Notes: generated by a model not told the origin, from the sequence alone. A stretch of DNA of 64,000 bases from Simmondsia chinensis (GCA_018398585.1 JAGTTD010000022.1:11323501-11387500), one strand, 5' to 3'; numbered from the stretch's first letter, positions 32,595-45,049 are shown. A program made the numbers and translations.

Positions 32595-34169
32595 CTTTGA
32601 TTTAATATGTTTTTTAAGTTTGAATGTGCATGGGGCTAAAAGGTATGTGGTTCATGAGGAGCTAAAACTGTTGAAAAGTAAAATTAATCCTGGCTATTGC
32701 TGTCTTCCTGAAACTATGATGAGTGAACACTCTCTTCATGTCTGAAGAAATAAATTTGGGTTGGAACACATGGATTTCTTAGTGTCTAATAGTTATGTGG
32801 GGGGTATTTGCTTATTGGAACTTGAGCAACTACCATCTAGACATCTTACTAAAAGCAAATTGTTTAATTCGTACTAAAGTCTAAGATTTAAAGGGAAGAC
32901 TGGAATTCATTATGATTTTTGTTCATGTGCCAGGCCAAGAGGGAAATAGAAAATTTTTTTGTTTACAATTAAAGACGTTAGTTATTGGGTTCCCCTTTCC
33001 ATGTTGTCTTATCAGGAATATGAATGAACTTGTTCTCCCCAAGGGATAAGCAAAACGCTTGCCTATATGAGATTCACAATTAGTAGATCTTTCAGTCTAA
33101 GGTCCGCCATGTACTTGGAAACTTCTATTAGCCTCCACAGTTAGGAAAGGTTAGACCAATGTTTGGTTCAAAGAGAAAGGTTATGATTCTATCCCTTGGT
33201 TGTTATTCATCACTAGTAACAAATTTAGACCAAGCACCTACTTGGCTTGACATTAATGAATCGTGTCCCAGAGACTGCATCCATTTTGGTTTGATCCCAA
33301 GTGGGCTATGATTGATAAGGTTTCTCTATTGTAGCATTAACCTAACATACTCATTTGGAGGGTTCTAAAATTTTTCACATTGTCCAAAAAGTTCAATTCA
33401 TTAAATGCTAGTTAAGAGTTGGGGATTGGCTCAGAGGCAAATGTTCAAAGCCAATTAAGTAGAAATGAGGATAAAATTATACATATCAAAGAACCTATTA
33501 CTAATATAGCATACACAGACACAGATATCCGTAGATTTAAAAAGTTTTTGAAGTAACATGAAAATCTGCATTTATTTACTAAAAAATGTTACGGGCATTA
33601 CGCACTCAAAGTATGGTCATTGAAGGGGAGGACTGGAGCTTTAAAATATTTTAAATGATCAATAGTCATAAAAAATAACACAAAAGATTACTAGACTTAA
33701 AGATAACTTAGGGGTTTAGATGGATGATATAAAATTGACTTTGCTCAATTTTTATTGGAATTTACAAAGAACTTCGCATGAACGAAGACCTCATCAGTTA
33801 TATCAATCGAATGGTGAGCCAGCTATTGTTAGAAAAATGATGACCAATTAACTAGGGTTGCTACATAAGAAGAAGTGAGGACTGGACTCTTTCAAATGAA
33901 CCCTTATAAGGTTTACGGTATTGATGCGTTTGAGGCATCCTTTTTCCAATAATTCTAGGACAAGGTAGAGCAGGGTATTACAGTATGTAACAAATGCATT
34001 TTTTCATCAAGGGTGTTTGCTAACAAAGATTAATCATTAATTTTATCACTCTCTTACCTAAGGTTTCTATGTCAGAGCCTCCAGATCATTTTTGATCCAT
34101 CAATTTGTGCAATATGATATGTAAACTTGCTACCAAAGTTTTAGCTAACCAACTTCGTCCTCTCCTTTG
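32595..34169 (+). pseudogene. LINE-A: endonuclease and start of reverse transcriptase
   Basis: Plant L1 ORF2 begins near 32595 with the usual 'LNVHGA' and 'CLPETMMSE' strands of the apurinic-type endonuclease (to about 32830). Broken sequence matching LINE-B (21330-22105) runs through 33780. Reverse transcriptase block 'SINLCNMICKLATKVLANQLRPLL' lies at about 34095-34165. Stops are frequent. Interrupted at 34169 by Gypsy-2 and resumed at 39497. Confidence 0.8.
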
Positions 34170-34636
34170 TGATGCAGTGCGTGATAGGAAAATAAGGCTA
34201 CGGGAAGGTTCAATGGCCTTCCCTTTGAACTCTTATTAAGATATTAACAAAAAATCACAAAGAATCTCGAGTTCTCACAGGTTGAGAAACGAGTTAATAA
34301 ATAAAACAATTTGAGACTTAATTGGAAGCTATCTTCACACTATCCTAGTCTCCTCCCTTTTATAGATGGAAAAACATAAAAATTAATTAAGGAAATTTTA
34401 TAAGGAAATAAAAATTAAATCAGCTGAATATAACAACTAAATCCTAAAAATAAGGAAGGTAACAAATTGGTTAAGAAATTCCAACGATTACGGCTGGCAT
34501 CACGCGGCCCGCGCATCGGATCTGCTTCTTGGAATCATGCCAATTCCCTTCTTGCCAACGCTCTTGCCAAGTCGTCCACGCGCACTGTCTATCTTGTCTC
34601 AACTAGGCGTCTAGTTCATCTAGGCTGGCTGCATCA
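34170..34636 (-). repeat. Gypsy-2 3' LTR
   Basis: 467 bp with perfect 8-bp inverted ends TGATGCAG / CTGCATCA. TATA box visible as CTTTTATAGA at 34357-34366. The integrase-tail frame (34603-34827) runs 34 bases into it. Purine-rich tract on the minus strand just inside (34637-34665). Confidence 0.9.
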
Positions 34637-34827
34637 TCCTCCCTAGGTTGGAGGGAATTCACCCTCGAATTCATTTGCGGATCAACACTATTATTTTCGC
34701 CAAAGTAAGGACTGAGGTGCTTGACGTTGAAAACTTCAGAAGTGTGCATGCCAGGTGGAAGTTGAAAAAGATAAGCATTATCGTTGATCTTTTCCACCAC
34801 TACTAATGGGCCAATTTTCCGAGCCAT
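34603..34827 (-). pseudogene. Gypsy-2 integrase tail
   Basis: 74 codons: 'MARKIGPLVVVEKINDNAYLFQLPP' then 'VFNVKHLSPYF', the end of plant Gypsy integrases, followed by an acidic tail that terminates inside the LTR. No chromodomain is seen after it. Confidence 0.8.
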
Positions 34828-35880
34828 GAGCTTATTATACTCCCAAGCCGAGAAGTGCTCTCAAGTTAAAACTGCCCATACCTTATCGCCAACTTGAAAT
34901 TGAATACTTCCTCGCTTGCTGTCACGGGTGGCTTTGTACTTGGCATTAACCTTCAATAACTGTGCATGTGCCTATTCGTGAATATCCTTAAGCGACGAGA
35001 TGATGTCTTCATCCTTACCATGGGGACGTGTTAAGTCAAGTGCTAGTGCCAGGTCAATAGGGGCGCGAGGCACAAGACCATAAACAAGTGGAAATGGTGC
35101 GAACCCCGTACTTCTATTCACCGAGCTGTTGTAGGAGAATTCTGCCTAATGGAGCTTTGTTGCCCAGCCCTTGGCGTGTTCTGCCACCAAACAACCGAGG
35201 AGGTTACCTAAAGACCAATTGATGACTTCGGTTTGTCCATCTGTCTTAGAGTGATGGATTGTGCTAAAAGCAAGGGAAGTATTAGCCATCTTCCACAATG
35301 TCTGCCAGAAGTGGTTGACAAAACAGACATCTTGATCGGACACTATACTCATAGGCAACCAGTGCAAGTTGTACACCTTCTTGAAATAAAGACTTACAAT
35401 GTGAATGGCGTCTACGGCTTTCTTGCACCCGATGAAATGTGCCATCTTTAAAAATCGGTCAACTACCACGAAAACGGAATCAACCCCACCAACTATTCTC
35501 GGCAACCCCAATACGAAATCCATGCTGACATTTGCCCACATTTGGCTAGGTACCGGTAACGGTCAGTAAAGCCCTGCATTTGTCATCCCACCCTTAGAAA
35601 TTTGACAAATACGACAACGCTTTACAAATCTCTCAACTTCTTTGCGGATTGTAGGCCAGTAATAGTTGGCGGTAACTAGCTTGAGCATCTTGTCTCACAC
35701 CATGTGCCTCACGTTGTGTTTTTCTTCAATAATATTGAGTCGCCAACTTGACTTAGGGACACACAATTGATTGCCCTTGAAAAGGAAGCTGCAATGGATG
35801 GAGTAATCTGGGCTGAGCCCATCCTGTGCTTCTCACCAAATGTGGTCGAAGGTGGGATCATCCTTGTAAAGATCCGCCAT
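34828..35880 (-). pseudogene. Gypsy-2 integrase
   Basis: Catalytic core open at 35146-35541 (131 codons) with D-D-E residues in 'VSMDFVLGL', 'VSDQDVCF' and 'TDGQTEVIN'. Zinc-binding domain remnants lie at about 35590-35720, and the C-terminal part at 34828-35145 is broken by stops. It would insert element cDNA into the genome. Confidence 0.85.
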
Positions 35881-35883
35881 ATG

Positions 35884-36387
35884 TTAAAAACCTGTGACCT
35901 TTGCTCTGCTTTGCGCCAAGATCATGGCTCTTCTACTTAGTGCATCTGCCACCTTGTTCAACTCACCTACTTTGTGCTTAATGGCGAAGTGAAATTGTTG
36001 GATGTAGCTAGCGCATTTGGCATGCCTATCGGAGAGTTTGTCTTGGCTGTTTATGAATTTGAGGGCGACGTTGTCCAAATACAGAACAAATTCTCGGTTA
36101 GCCAAGTAAGAGCGCCAATGTCGGAGTGCCCTCACCAGTGCATAGAACTCCAAGTCATATATGGAGTAATTCAACTTGCTACCGTTTAGCTTCTCACTAA
36201 AGTAGGCAATTGGCCTCCCTTGTTGGCTGGGCACGGCACCTATTCCTGTCTTAGAGGCATCGGTGTGCAGCTCAAACATCTGTTGAAAATCCGGGGGAAC
36301 TAACACTGGGGTCGTTGTCAACCTTCCTTTGATCTTAGCGAATGCTGATTGAGCTTGCCGAGTCCAAGCAAACGTCCCCTTCTTCAT
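35884..36387 (-). pseudogene. Gypsy-2 RNase H
   Basis: 167 codons with a complete catalytic set: 'LHTDASKTGIG', 'YDLEFYAL', 'LYLDNVALKF', 'VADALSRR'. Same order as in Gypsy-1 but clearly different sequence. Confidence 0.88.
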
Positions 36388-36390
36388 ACA

Positions 36391-37195
36391 TTATGTGATT
36401 GGCGTCATGATCGTGTTGAAGGCTGGAACAAAGTTCCTATAAAATGATGCCAACCCGTGGAAGCTTCTTACCTCCCCTCTTGTCCTTGGTTGAGGCCAAT
36501 CTCTGATGGCCTTGATCTTTTCATCATCGGCTACAATCCCATCCTTGGACACAACGAATCCAAGGAAGGTCACTCTCTTCTTCATAAATTCACACTTCTT
36601 GAGGGTGGCGAATAGGCTTTGAAGTCGCAAGGTTTGAAGTACCTTTTGAAGGTGGCAAAGGTGATCTTATTGGTCTCAGCTAAACATGAGGATGTCATCA
36701 AAGTACACAACAACAAATTTACCAATGAAAGGACGAAGGACCTAGCTCATAAAACTCATAAATGTGCTTGGAGCTTTGGACAACCCGAATAGCATGACCA
36801 TCCATTCATAAAGCCCCTCCCTTGTCTTGAAAGCCATCTTTCTCTCATCTCCAGGCATGATACGGATCTGATGATACCTACTCTTGAGATCCAACTTAGA
36901 GACACCTTGGCACACTCAAGCTGATCTAGCAAATCATCATGTCTAGGAATTGGAAATCTGTAACGTACCGTGATCTTATTTATTGCGCGGCTATCCACAC
37001 ACATCCTCCATGAGCCATTCTTTTTGGCCGTGAGCAAACTAGGTACTGTGCACAGACTCAGGCTTTCTCTAATGAACCATTTGGCAAGGAGTTCTTCAAC
37101 TTGGCATCTCAGTTCCTCATGTTCGGTAAGGCTAATTCGGCAGTGAGGGCGGTTTGGAAGTTAAGCGCCAGGAACCAGATCAATACGGTGCTACA
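36391..37195 (-). pseudogene. Gypsy-2 reverse transcriptase
   Basis: Pieces 36756-37037 ('[22 protein letters not shown]') and 36391-36630 ('[23 protein letters not shown]'). The catalytic Tyr-Phe-Asp-Asp is intact at 36694-36705 but lies between frameshifts. Confidence 0.87.
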
Positions 37196-37201
37196 CATCC
37201 C

Positions 37202-37960
37202 TTAAAGGTAGGAGCGAAGCGGAAGCTCCTCGGGGAAAATGTCAGCATATTCCTCCAATAATCCTTTGACCACCCCTGGTGAGTCCTTGGAGATGACAGT
37301 GCTCTCCTTACCAATCAGAACGAACAAGACTTTGGTCTCGCTAACTACGTTTGCGAACATGGCACGGCTTTGGATATTTGGATTCTTGCCGTTAGCTATC
37401 TTAGGCTTCTCTTCCTTCTTCAAAAGTAAGACTATCTTAACACCCTCAAAAAGAAAGCTGTAGGTAATCTTCCTCCCATCATGCACAACTCTGCAATCAA
37501 ATTGCCAAGGATGCCCCAACAGCAAATGGCAAGTGTCCATGCTCACCACATCGTACCAAACGCCTTCTTTGTACTTAGAACCAATAAAGAAATTCACAAA
37601 CAACATCTTGAAACCATTACCTGGTTTCCCTTCCTCGGCTAAGAAAGCTTGTATGGGTGCAGATGTACTTTCACTGTCAGACCCAACTTTGTCACGGCTT
37701 CTTCCGAGATTACATTTTCACAACTGCCCAAATCAATAACCACTCGGCATATCTTTCCGCCAATAGTGCAGTTTGTATGAAAAATGTTGTTCTGCAACTA
37801 GCTGTCCCCATCTTCTTCCCTTGGTGTGAAGCACGCACGCCTAATAACAAGACATTGGCCTTCATAGCCAGTAGTGGAATGCTACTCCGTGTCTAGTTCC
37901 GCCAACTCCTCAAAACTATTCTCATCAACGGTCTCATCTTCTTAAACTCTTAGCTCTTCA
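37202..37960 (-). pseudogene. Gypsy-2 protease and linker
   Basis: A protease-like segment reads 'VVIDLGSCENVISEEAV' near 37700-37740, with Leu in the usual Ser/Thr place of the active site. The frame 37202-37606 then covers the 'CHLLLGHPWQ' region of plant Gypsy polyproteins. Confidence 0.8.
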
Positions 37961-39006
37961 ATGAGGAGGGCCTTCCCCGGTCTGTCTCCCTTGTGACAAT
38001 CCGAAGCTCAGTGTCCTACCTCTCCACGTTTAAAGCAAAAAGCCCTAGAGGAACCCGCCAAGTCTTGATTAACTTGCCTGACAGTGTTGGCGGGTGGCAT
38101 TCTCAATGGAGCATTCGGATTCGGTATGACTTAGGTCTGTTGTCTTCCCCCAATTGGTGTGGTCCAAGTACCACCAGCAGGACGGCGCCTCTACTGTCTC
38201 TCCACTTGTGCAGCTCTTTAAGCAGCTTCGGACATAGTGAAGATATCAAATATATTAAGGACATCTTGTATGCTCTCCCTCAATCCGCCAATGTATCTAT
38301 CAGAATTGTTCCCCTGATTCTTCCAAGTCATTCCTAGAGACCAAAGCATGGAACTCAGAGGTATACTCCTCTGCGGTTCTTGAACCTTGGCGAAGGCTCT
38401 GTAGCCGCTGGTATATTAAACAGGCATAGTTCTGAGCCAAGAAGGCACCTCGCAAATGCTTCTTCATCTTCTCCCATGACTCAATCTTGGCTTTGCCTTG
38501 CTTGAGCCGGATTTGCTTTTGTCAGTGCCACCAAGCAGCAGCCCTTCCACGAAGGCGCGTAGCAACCCGTGGCGCCTGCTTTCATTCCGAGAACTCCTGA
38601 AACTCCAAGACCTCCTCAACAGTAGCGAGCCAATCAAGGAACTCTTCCGGACATCCTCCCTCATTAAATTTTGAAATTTCAATCTAAAGCCCGGACTCCC
38701 ACCTCCTATCTTTGTGGTCATTGTGGTCGCCTCCATTGCGCAGTTGTCGCCTCAACCTTGGCTCTAGGATATTGTTGTCATGGAATTGGTTAAGGAAACG
38801 ATCATCCACGTCTCCACCATTAAAACCTGGCGAAGGGTGGCATTGGGGCCTAACTCCTTCTGGGAGGTTAGGATTAGTTGGATCAAGCATCGCTCGACCC
38901 GCTGGAATCTCTCTTCCAGTTCCTCAAATCTCCTCTCATGTTGCTGATGTCGGTCATTGTCAGTAACTTCTACAACGGTGGCGTTCCTTTGTCGTCTAGG
39001 GGCCAT
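37961..39006 (-). pseudogene. Gypsy-2 gag
   Basis: Starts with ATG at 39006 ('MAPRRQRNATVVEV', 80 codons, with a Glu/Arg-rich helix). Capsid and basic regions follow in other frames (38464-38890). A CCHC-like segment lies near 37985-38035 with at least one zinc ligand lost to a stop. At least three frameshifts. Confidence 0.75.
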
Positions 39007-39027
39007 CGTTCTTCAGGAAGCGTTTTT

Positions 39028-39042
39028 GCTCTCTAAAACCAA
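39028..39042 (-). other. Gypsy-2 probable primer binding site
   Basis: GCTCTCTAAAACCAA on the plus strand next to the 5' LTR resembles a mutated complement of the tRNA-iMet site (GCTCTGATACCA). Assigned by position. Confidence 0.5.
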
Positions 39043-39043
39043 C

Positions 39044-39491
39044 TAATGCAGCGCGTGATATGAAAATAAGGCTATAGGAATGTTCAATGGCATTCACTTT
39101 GAACTTTTATTAAGAAATTAACAAAAAATCACAAAGAGGCGATAATCTCGAGTTCTCACAGGTTGAGAAATGAGTTAAAAAAGATTTAATTGGAAGCTAT
39201 CTTCACACTATCCTAATCTCCTCCCTTTTATAGAGGGAAAAAAATAAAAATTAATTAAGGAAATAAGAATCAAATCAGCTAAATATAACAACTAAATCCT
39301 AAAGATAAGTAAGGTAACAAATTGGTTAAGAAATTCCTACAATTACGGCTAGAATTACGCGGCCCGTGCACCAGATCTGCTTCTTGGCGTCACGCCAAGT
39401 CCCCTCTCACCAACACTCTCGCCAAGCCATCCATGTGCACTGTCTATCTTATCTCAACTAGGCGCCTAGTTCATCTAGGCTGGCTGCATAA
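39044..39491 (-). repeat. Gypsy-2 5' LTR
   Basis: 448 bp, partner of 34170-34636. Many substitutions and several small gaps against it; both terminal dinucleotides mutated. Confidence 0.88.
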
Positions 39492-39496
39492 CTTTG

Positions 39497-41564
39497 TGGC
39501 TTGATTCATCCTGTGTCCAGGCAGATGGTAAGTTCTCATAGTGCACAAAAAAATGACTAGTTTTAGGTAGAAACAGGGTAAGATCGGCTAGCACTTAAGT
39601 TGCCAAGTAGGTTTTTGCACAATGTTCTCACTCGGCTTGGCCTCTTCTCGAAATGGATTGAATGGACTATGCAATATGTAACCATGATGTCCTGTTATTG
39701 CTAAAAAATAAGCAACCAATTGATTGGTTCAAAAGCTCTAGAGGACTTTGTCCAGGGGATATGTTGTCCCCTTATTCGTTTTATGCATTGACATTCTAGC
39801 ACATTGAATACAAGAGAAAATCGATTTCAAGTCTACACATTCTGAAGGCAAGATAACTTTTTTTTATCTTAACAATTCTTTTTTTTTTTTATTTCGTTGA
39901 TGATAGTTGTTGTGTGCCAGTGCCTCTTTGGAAGCATGTCATGATCTCAAGGCTTTATTGGACCATTTTTTCTTTAATCAGGACAATTAGTAAATTTTAG
40001 CAACTTCTATTTTCTAAAACAATATATTGTCGATCTTGAGATAATTAATTAGTGCTCTATTTGAAGTGACTATTGTGGCCAGCTTTGGCAGATATCTAGG
40101 ATGCCCCTTATGAAGGTCGTCTTTCTAAGGATGACTTTTACACTATAAGTGATCAGGTCTACCATAAATTAGTCCTGTGGAAAGTCAATGTGGTCTCCAA
40201 GGTAGGCATGATAGTTTTGATTTATGTTGGTTTAGAATCTATTCACGTTCACATTAGGCAATGCTTTCAAGTCCTACTAGCCACAAGTCAGAATATTGAT
40301 ATGGCTTAGAATTTTTTTTGAAGCAGAATGGCCATTAAAGAGATGTCCCCATGGTTGGGTGGGACAAAATTTGCAAGCCTAAGGGGTAATAGGTATAGAA
40401 TTACAATTTATGGAAGCCGTAAATAAAGCTTTGTTATCAAGTTTAGATGGAAAATGTCAAATAATTCAAAAATATATGGCTGTAAATAGTAAAAGATAAA
40501 TATCTACAGGAACAAGGCTTTTTAAGCCACACCTTGAAACCTCATGATTTGTAGGCTAGTAAGAATATTTTAAGTTGCAGGGATCTTATTAGAAGAGACA
40601 TTCATTGGCTAGTGGGAGATGACATGCAATGTTCCTTTTGGTATGTATCTAGTATTTTGATGCTTCCTTTGTCAAACTTATGGAAGATTCACATTACTAT
40701 AAAGACCTGAATCTGAAGGTGGATAGCTTTATTGGACATAAGAAATGGACATGTAGGAGTTATTTAAGTTTCTCCCCTCATTTTCTACGCCTAGTTTTGG
40801 GCATTCGAATTTCCTTTCACCTTAAATGAGATTGGTTTTATAGAGATTTCACAACAGATGGATGGATGAATTGGCAGCATGGCCAACTCAAGATATTCAA
40901 TGCAAGGACAATGAGCCAGTTTAGATGGCTATGGAACCTAGACCTTGCTCCTAAGATTAAGGTTTACACATGGCAATTGTTGCATAATGCTTTACCGCCT
41001 AGAAGCGTCTTGTCCCGTTGTCGCCTGTTGTTACTGTGTTGTTGGCCCTTTTGCTCAGCGCATTAAGAAAGTATTAATTATCTATTTATTTAGTTTTACT
41101 TTGCCTAGCAACTTGGTCGCAAATGCAATCCAGACAGAGGATTAAGCATTGCCATGTTGGGGGTTCACTCAATAAGTGGTGTAAGATGGTTCGTAGTGAT
41201 GGGTATCCTGATACTAAGGTCATTTACGTTGAATTCTCTCCCTCTTGTGGGTTATGTGAAATAATGAGATGGTCTTTCGTGGGCTAATACCTAAGCCGAT
41301 CAGCATCCTGCTAGAAGTGCAAGAGAAGAACGTGACTATGTATGACAGGTGTTGCTAAACATTGGTTAGATGAAAGTGAAATTTTTATGGGTCAAGAAGG
41401 CATGACAATGCGGCATTTGGTTCCTTTATACGAAATTACCTAGGTCAGAGCATGATGTACGGATGTCTGGGAATAAGGAATGCTTTAATCTTGGTGCAGA
41501 AACATTGACAGCCAGAGATTGCATTCGAAAGTATATCAATATGAGTGACAAAGCACACATCGAG
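39497..41564 (+). pseudogene. LINE-A: reverse transcriptase rest, zinc-binding domain, RNase H start
   Basis: Continues ORF2 in the frame broken at 34169. The L1 reverse transcriptase end appears as 'RYLGCPL' near 40090-40110 and 'MVGWDKICKPKG' near 40350-40385. The zf-RVT domain is at 40866-41010 ('RWLWNLDLAPKIKVYTWQLLHNALPP'). RNase H begins near 41410 and stops at 41564 inside a His-Ile-Glu-Gly-Asp strand, resuming at 54731. Confidence 0.8.
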
Positions 41565-41569
41565 GGAGA

Positions 41570-42016
41570 TGTTGGGAAAATACCCTCTCTTAACCAGAGG
41601 AAAAAACAATGCGGCCCAATTGGATACCTTATCCACTACAAAATTCAAGAAATTACAATATTTAATCATAACACCCAAATACCATATTACATCTATCACC
41701 AATCCTTTTCAATATGACTATGCACAATAAGCCACCAATCTTCCTCAATGTAGCTTCAGATAGAGAAATTTATAAAAACTCTCTCAATCAAACTACTTGA
41801 ACATCCTCACAAATGAACATTCACAATCATTTACTCAATCTTTCCCTACCCAAGGTACCCGTTACAACCTACACTTGAACTGTACATTATGAGCGACACC
41901 AATTTATGACCCCAAATGTAAACTTCCCACTCACTCACCATAATAAGTGGGAGGTTAAGAAAATTAAAACCCATATATATTATTTTCTTTTTTTCTCTAC
42001 AATTAATTTTGAGATA
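41570..42016 (-). repeat. Small-interior element, 3' LTR (internally deleted)
   Basis: Starts TGTTGGG. Compared with the other LTR it lacks about 100 bp near its start; it shares AATTACAATAT-TAATCATAAC and the region ending AATTAATTTTGAG. Confidence 0.7.
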
Positions 42017-42681
42017 AATTACCCACCCAATCTCCCCTAGCTCAAAATTAGGTTTTCTTCTGACTCCATTTTTCTCCTCTCTCTCCTTGAAAGCAAAAAG
42101 CAAAAAACACTACAATTTAGAAGGTTAACCGTCGCTAAGCATAACAGGACAGCCTCGCTTCATCTTCTTCATTATCTCACGTTGGAGCACTACGAACCCA
42201 CCGGCATTATTCTACACGCTACCACCGTCGATGCTCGGCCACTACTGTCGACCCCTGTTGGTATCCACACAACTTTTTTTTTTTTTTTTTTTTTGATAAG
42301 TATATCCACACAACTTCGTCCATCGTTGCCGCTCATCGAAGCTACCGCCGTAACTGGAGTGCTCACTGACCTTGCTTCGTGGTCCGAACCACCATGGTCA
42401 ATCACCGGACATACCTAACACCGAGCACCATCAATGAAAATGCCGATCCACCATCTTCAACCCAACTGTTCTTTTCCCTGGTTCAATTTCGTCTCTTCGA
42501 ACCACTGGAGCACCCCCGACGAGGGAAATCATCGTCGCCCCTGTGTTAGCCACCAATCACTTTGAACCGTCACCGTCGTCATTGTTCCTCCGCTCCAACT
42601 TCAGTAGTGACCCACGATTGTTTGGGTCTGTTTGGCCCTTGTTTGGTCATCACTCACTTCTTATCTCCATCTAATACTATT
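42017..42681. other. Interior of the small-interior element
   Basis: GC-richer sequence with no recognisable gag or pol. Frames at 42182-42418 show no domain. It contains a tail-only insertion at 42276-42302. Could be leader sequence or captured host DNA. Confidence 0.45.
42276..42302 (-). mobile_element. Tail-only L1-type insertion
   Basis: A T run followed by GATAAGTA (minus strand: TACTTATC then poly(A)), flanked by a perfect 14-bp repeat TATCCACACAACTT (42262-42275 and 42303-42316). Same ACTTATC-poly(A) end as the 1 kb insertion at 28474-29506. Confidence 0.78.
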
Positions 42682-43065
42682 TGTTGGGAAAGTTTATAGA
42701 TTGAACACAAGTGGAAGCAAAATCAAACAGAATCAACAAACTAACGAACGAGATTTTTACTTGGAAAATCCTCTATTAATTAGAGGAAAATACCCCGGGA
42801 TCCAAAGGGGTACCTCATTCACTATAAAATTTAGGAAATTACAATTTCTAATTATAACCCCCAAATCCCATATTGCCGTCATCATTATCAATATAACTAT
42901 TGCATCGAAGTCTTCAACGTTCCTTAATGTGGCTATGTACGGTAAGCCACCAACCCTCCTAAATAGAGTTTTGGATAACTAAAGCTACAAAAACTATCTC
43001 AAAAAAATCACTCGAACATGGCTGTCCTCATTCTCTAATCAACCTCACTCAACATCAAACATAAG
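42682..43065 (-). repeat. Small-interior element, 5' LTR, first half
   Basis: TGTTGGGAAAG onward. Continues at 54428-54725 after the inserted 11.4 kb element. Confidence 0.72.
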
Positions 43066-44176
43066 TGTTTCGGGGATTTTTGGTTAGGTTCTTTTAGATG
43101 AGGACTGGGCTCAAGCCCTCACTGAGAAAGCAGCTGCTAACGTTCAACTTAACATCCCCTGCAAAATGAAGGAGGCCGTTAGAGGGACTCACGGGTTTGC
43201 CCGCGGGAGACCCCTCCGATGCCTAACTTAGTAAAAGGCGTAATAATAACAAATGATAAGTAAATAGCGTAAAATAAACAATAATAAATACTTATTGTAT
43301 ATGGGGAAGGGATCCTTGGCGGCTGATGGCCGGAAGCCGGAGGTGGCCGGAATCCATACTGGCGAGGTGTCCGGGAAGAGAGAAGGATGCTGGTGATGAT
43401 CGCCGGAACAAGGTGCCGGGGGGTAACATGTGGGTGGCCATTGGTTAGAGAAAGAAGAGGAGAGAGAGAGTGAGGTTCCTCCCCAGTGACTGGTGGCCGA
43501 AGTGTTACCGACTGGGTGGAGACCGGCGACGAGGTGGCGGCGAAGTGGTCGGCGTTGCACCGGAGAAGATGGTCGGAGCTGGCCGAAGCAAGAGGAGAGA
43601 GAAAAAGAGGAAAGAGAATGGAGTGGTTGTGTGTGGAGCTTGGCTTGGCCCTTAGAAGAGGGAAAAGGGGGTATTTATAGAGGAGGGGAGGTGTTGGCGA
43701 GGTGACGGTACCGGCAGGGCTGAAGGTAGCAGGTGGTGGCGGTACCGGCAAGCAGTAATAGGTGGCGGTAGTAGGCGCTATAGAGGCTGGCGGTAGTGGA
43801 GCGGCGATGGTACCGGTGAGGGTTGTTGGTACCGGTGGTGAGAGAGAGAGATGGTGGCGGTAGTGAGGGTACCGAATGGGTCAAGCGGTACCCAAGGCTA
43901 GGCGGCACTGGGGTCGTGGTGGAGAGGTGAGAGAGACGTGAGGGAGTTCAGTGAGGAGAGAGAGATGGTCCCTTGGTGAGAAGGGAGGCGGTAGTCAGGT
44001 AAAAGAAGAGAGAGAGAGAGTGACGTGAGGAAGGGGGCAAAGGAGGAGAGAGAGAGAGCACGTGGGAGAGAGAGAGAGGGGAGAGAGAAACGAAAAGAAA
44101 ATTATATTATGTTTAATTTTCGTTGTTATCTCGTTATCCTATTTTAAAATTAACCTGGTTATTTTTATCCTCAACA
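43066..44176 (-). repeat. 11.4 kb element, 3' LTR
   Basis: 1,111 bp. Minus-strand TATA box visible as TATTTATAG at 43672-43680, with GA/CT-rich and CGGTA-rich sequence around it. Frames such as 43179-43751 on the minus strand start just downstream of that promoter and are low-complexity Pro/Ser; I do not count them as genes. Confidence 0.88.
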
Positions 44177-44180
44177 GTTA

Positions 44181-44190
44181 GCCCCCCACT
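44181..44190 (-). other. 11.4 kb element, polypurine tract
   Basis: GCCCCCCACT on the plus strand, purine-rich on the minus strand, four bases from the LTR. Confidence 0.7.
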
Positions 44191-44571
44191 CCATGGGCGA
44201 ATGGGACCCGTTCACATTCGACCGTGGAGTGTACAACATCCAAATGCTTTGACAGTATGCGAACTGTCAAGATTTTATTGATGAACGTTATCAGTTATAG
44301 GGAATTTTATAGGCGTTACTTGTGAGGTCCTTTTAAGTGGACATTGTTTTGGTTTATCTGCCCATGGCTTCTTTGTTGCGGCTTTAAGCGGGCAATTGGT
44401 TCTTTCGCTTCCTTGTTGACGAATATTTTTAGCTTTTGGGATTTGCTTTAGGGTTTAGAGGACTCGAGCCTTTTAAGGATCATGTTTATTGGTTTTTCCC
44501 ATGGCAAGGTACCAGAAGGTGCCTTGATTGCTTGCGTAGGTAGTTAATATGGGCATTGTCCCATTCTATTT

Positions 44572-44965
44572 GTTAATTCTTGGTATGGCCTTTAGAAATT
44601 ATATTCTTGATTGGAGGCATTGTTCATGATCGAACAACGGTTTCTGGAGACGTTGTTCTACCTGACTTGGTAACCTTTAACGTTGCCTCTAGGAATTGTA
44701 TTCCTGATTGGAGGCGTTGTTCATGGTCGAACAACGGTTTCTGGAGGCGTTGTTCTACCTAACTTGTTAACCTTTAGCGTTGCCTTTAGGACTTGTATTC
44801 CTGAGTGGAGGCGTTGTTTATGGTCGAACAACGGTTTCTGGAGACGTTGTTCTACCTGACTTGTTAACCTTTAGCGTTGCCTCTAGGAATTGTATTCCTG
44901 AGTGGAGGCATTTTATGGTCGAACAATGGTTTCTGGAGACGTTCTACCTGACTTGTTAAGGCAGT
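44572..44965. repeat. 97-bp tandem repeat, about four copies
   Basis: The phrase TTTCTGGAG-CGTTGTTCTACC starts at 44641, 44738, 44835 and 44930 (spacing 97, 97, 95). The units also share GCCT-TAGGA-TTGTATTCCTGA-TGGAGGC. They differ at a few positions. No coding meaning seen. Confidence 0.9.
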
Positions 44966-45049
44966 CATTTGGAATGGTCAATTTTAAGACTTTTGTTAAT
45001 TTTTAGCCGTTGGGACAAGTTATGAATGACCGCATATTTAGTCTCCAAA

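Larger units (their letters stand above)
34170..39491 (-). mobile_element. Ty3/Gypsy element inserted in LINE-A (Gypsy-2)
   Basis: Minus-strand element with LTRs 34170-34636 and 39044-39491 and perfect 5-bp target duplication CTTTG (34165-34169, 39492-39496). LTR ends form TGATGCAG...CTGCATCA in the left copy; the right copy is mutated to TA...AA. Gag, protease, reverse transcriptase, RNase H and integrase remnants are in order. More frameshifts and more LTR divergence than Gypsy-1, so it is older. Removing it restores one LINE frame. Confidence 0.92.

Noticed and set aside
43179..43751. 190-codon minus-strand frame in the LTR, with a similar 184-codon frame at 53485-54039
   Set aside because: Low-complexity Pro/Ser/Thr translation of GC-rich LTR sequence. 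It occurs in both LTRs and has no domain. Its conservation reflects LTR identity, and it lies where the element transcript starts.
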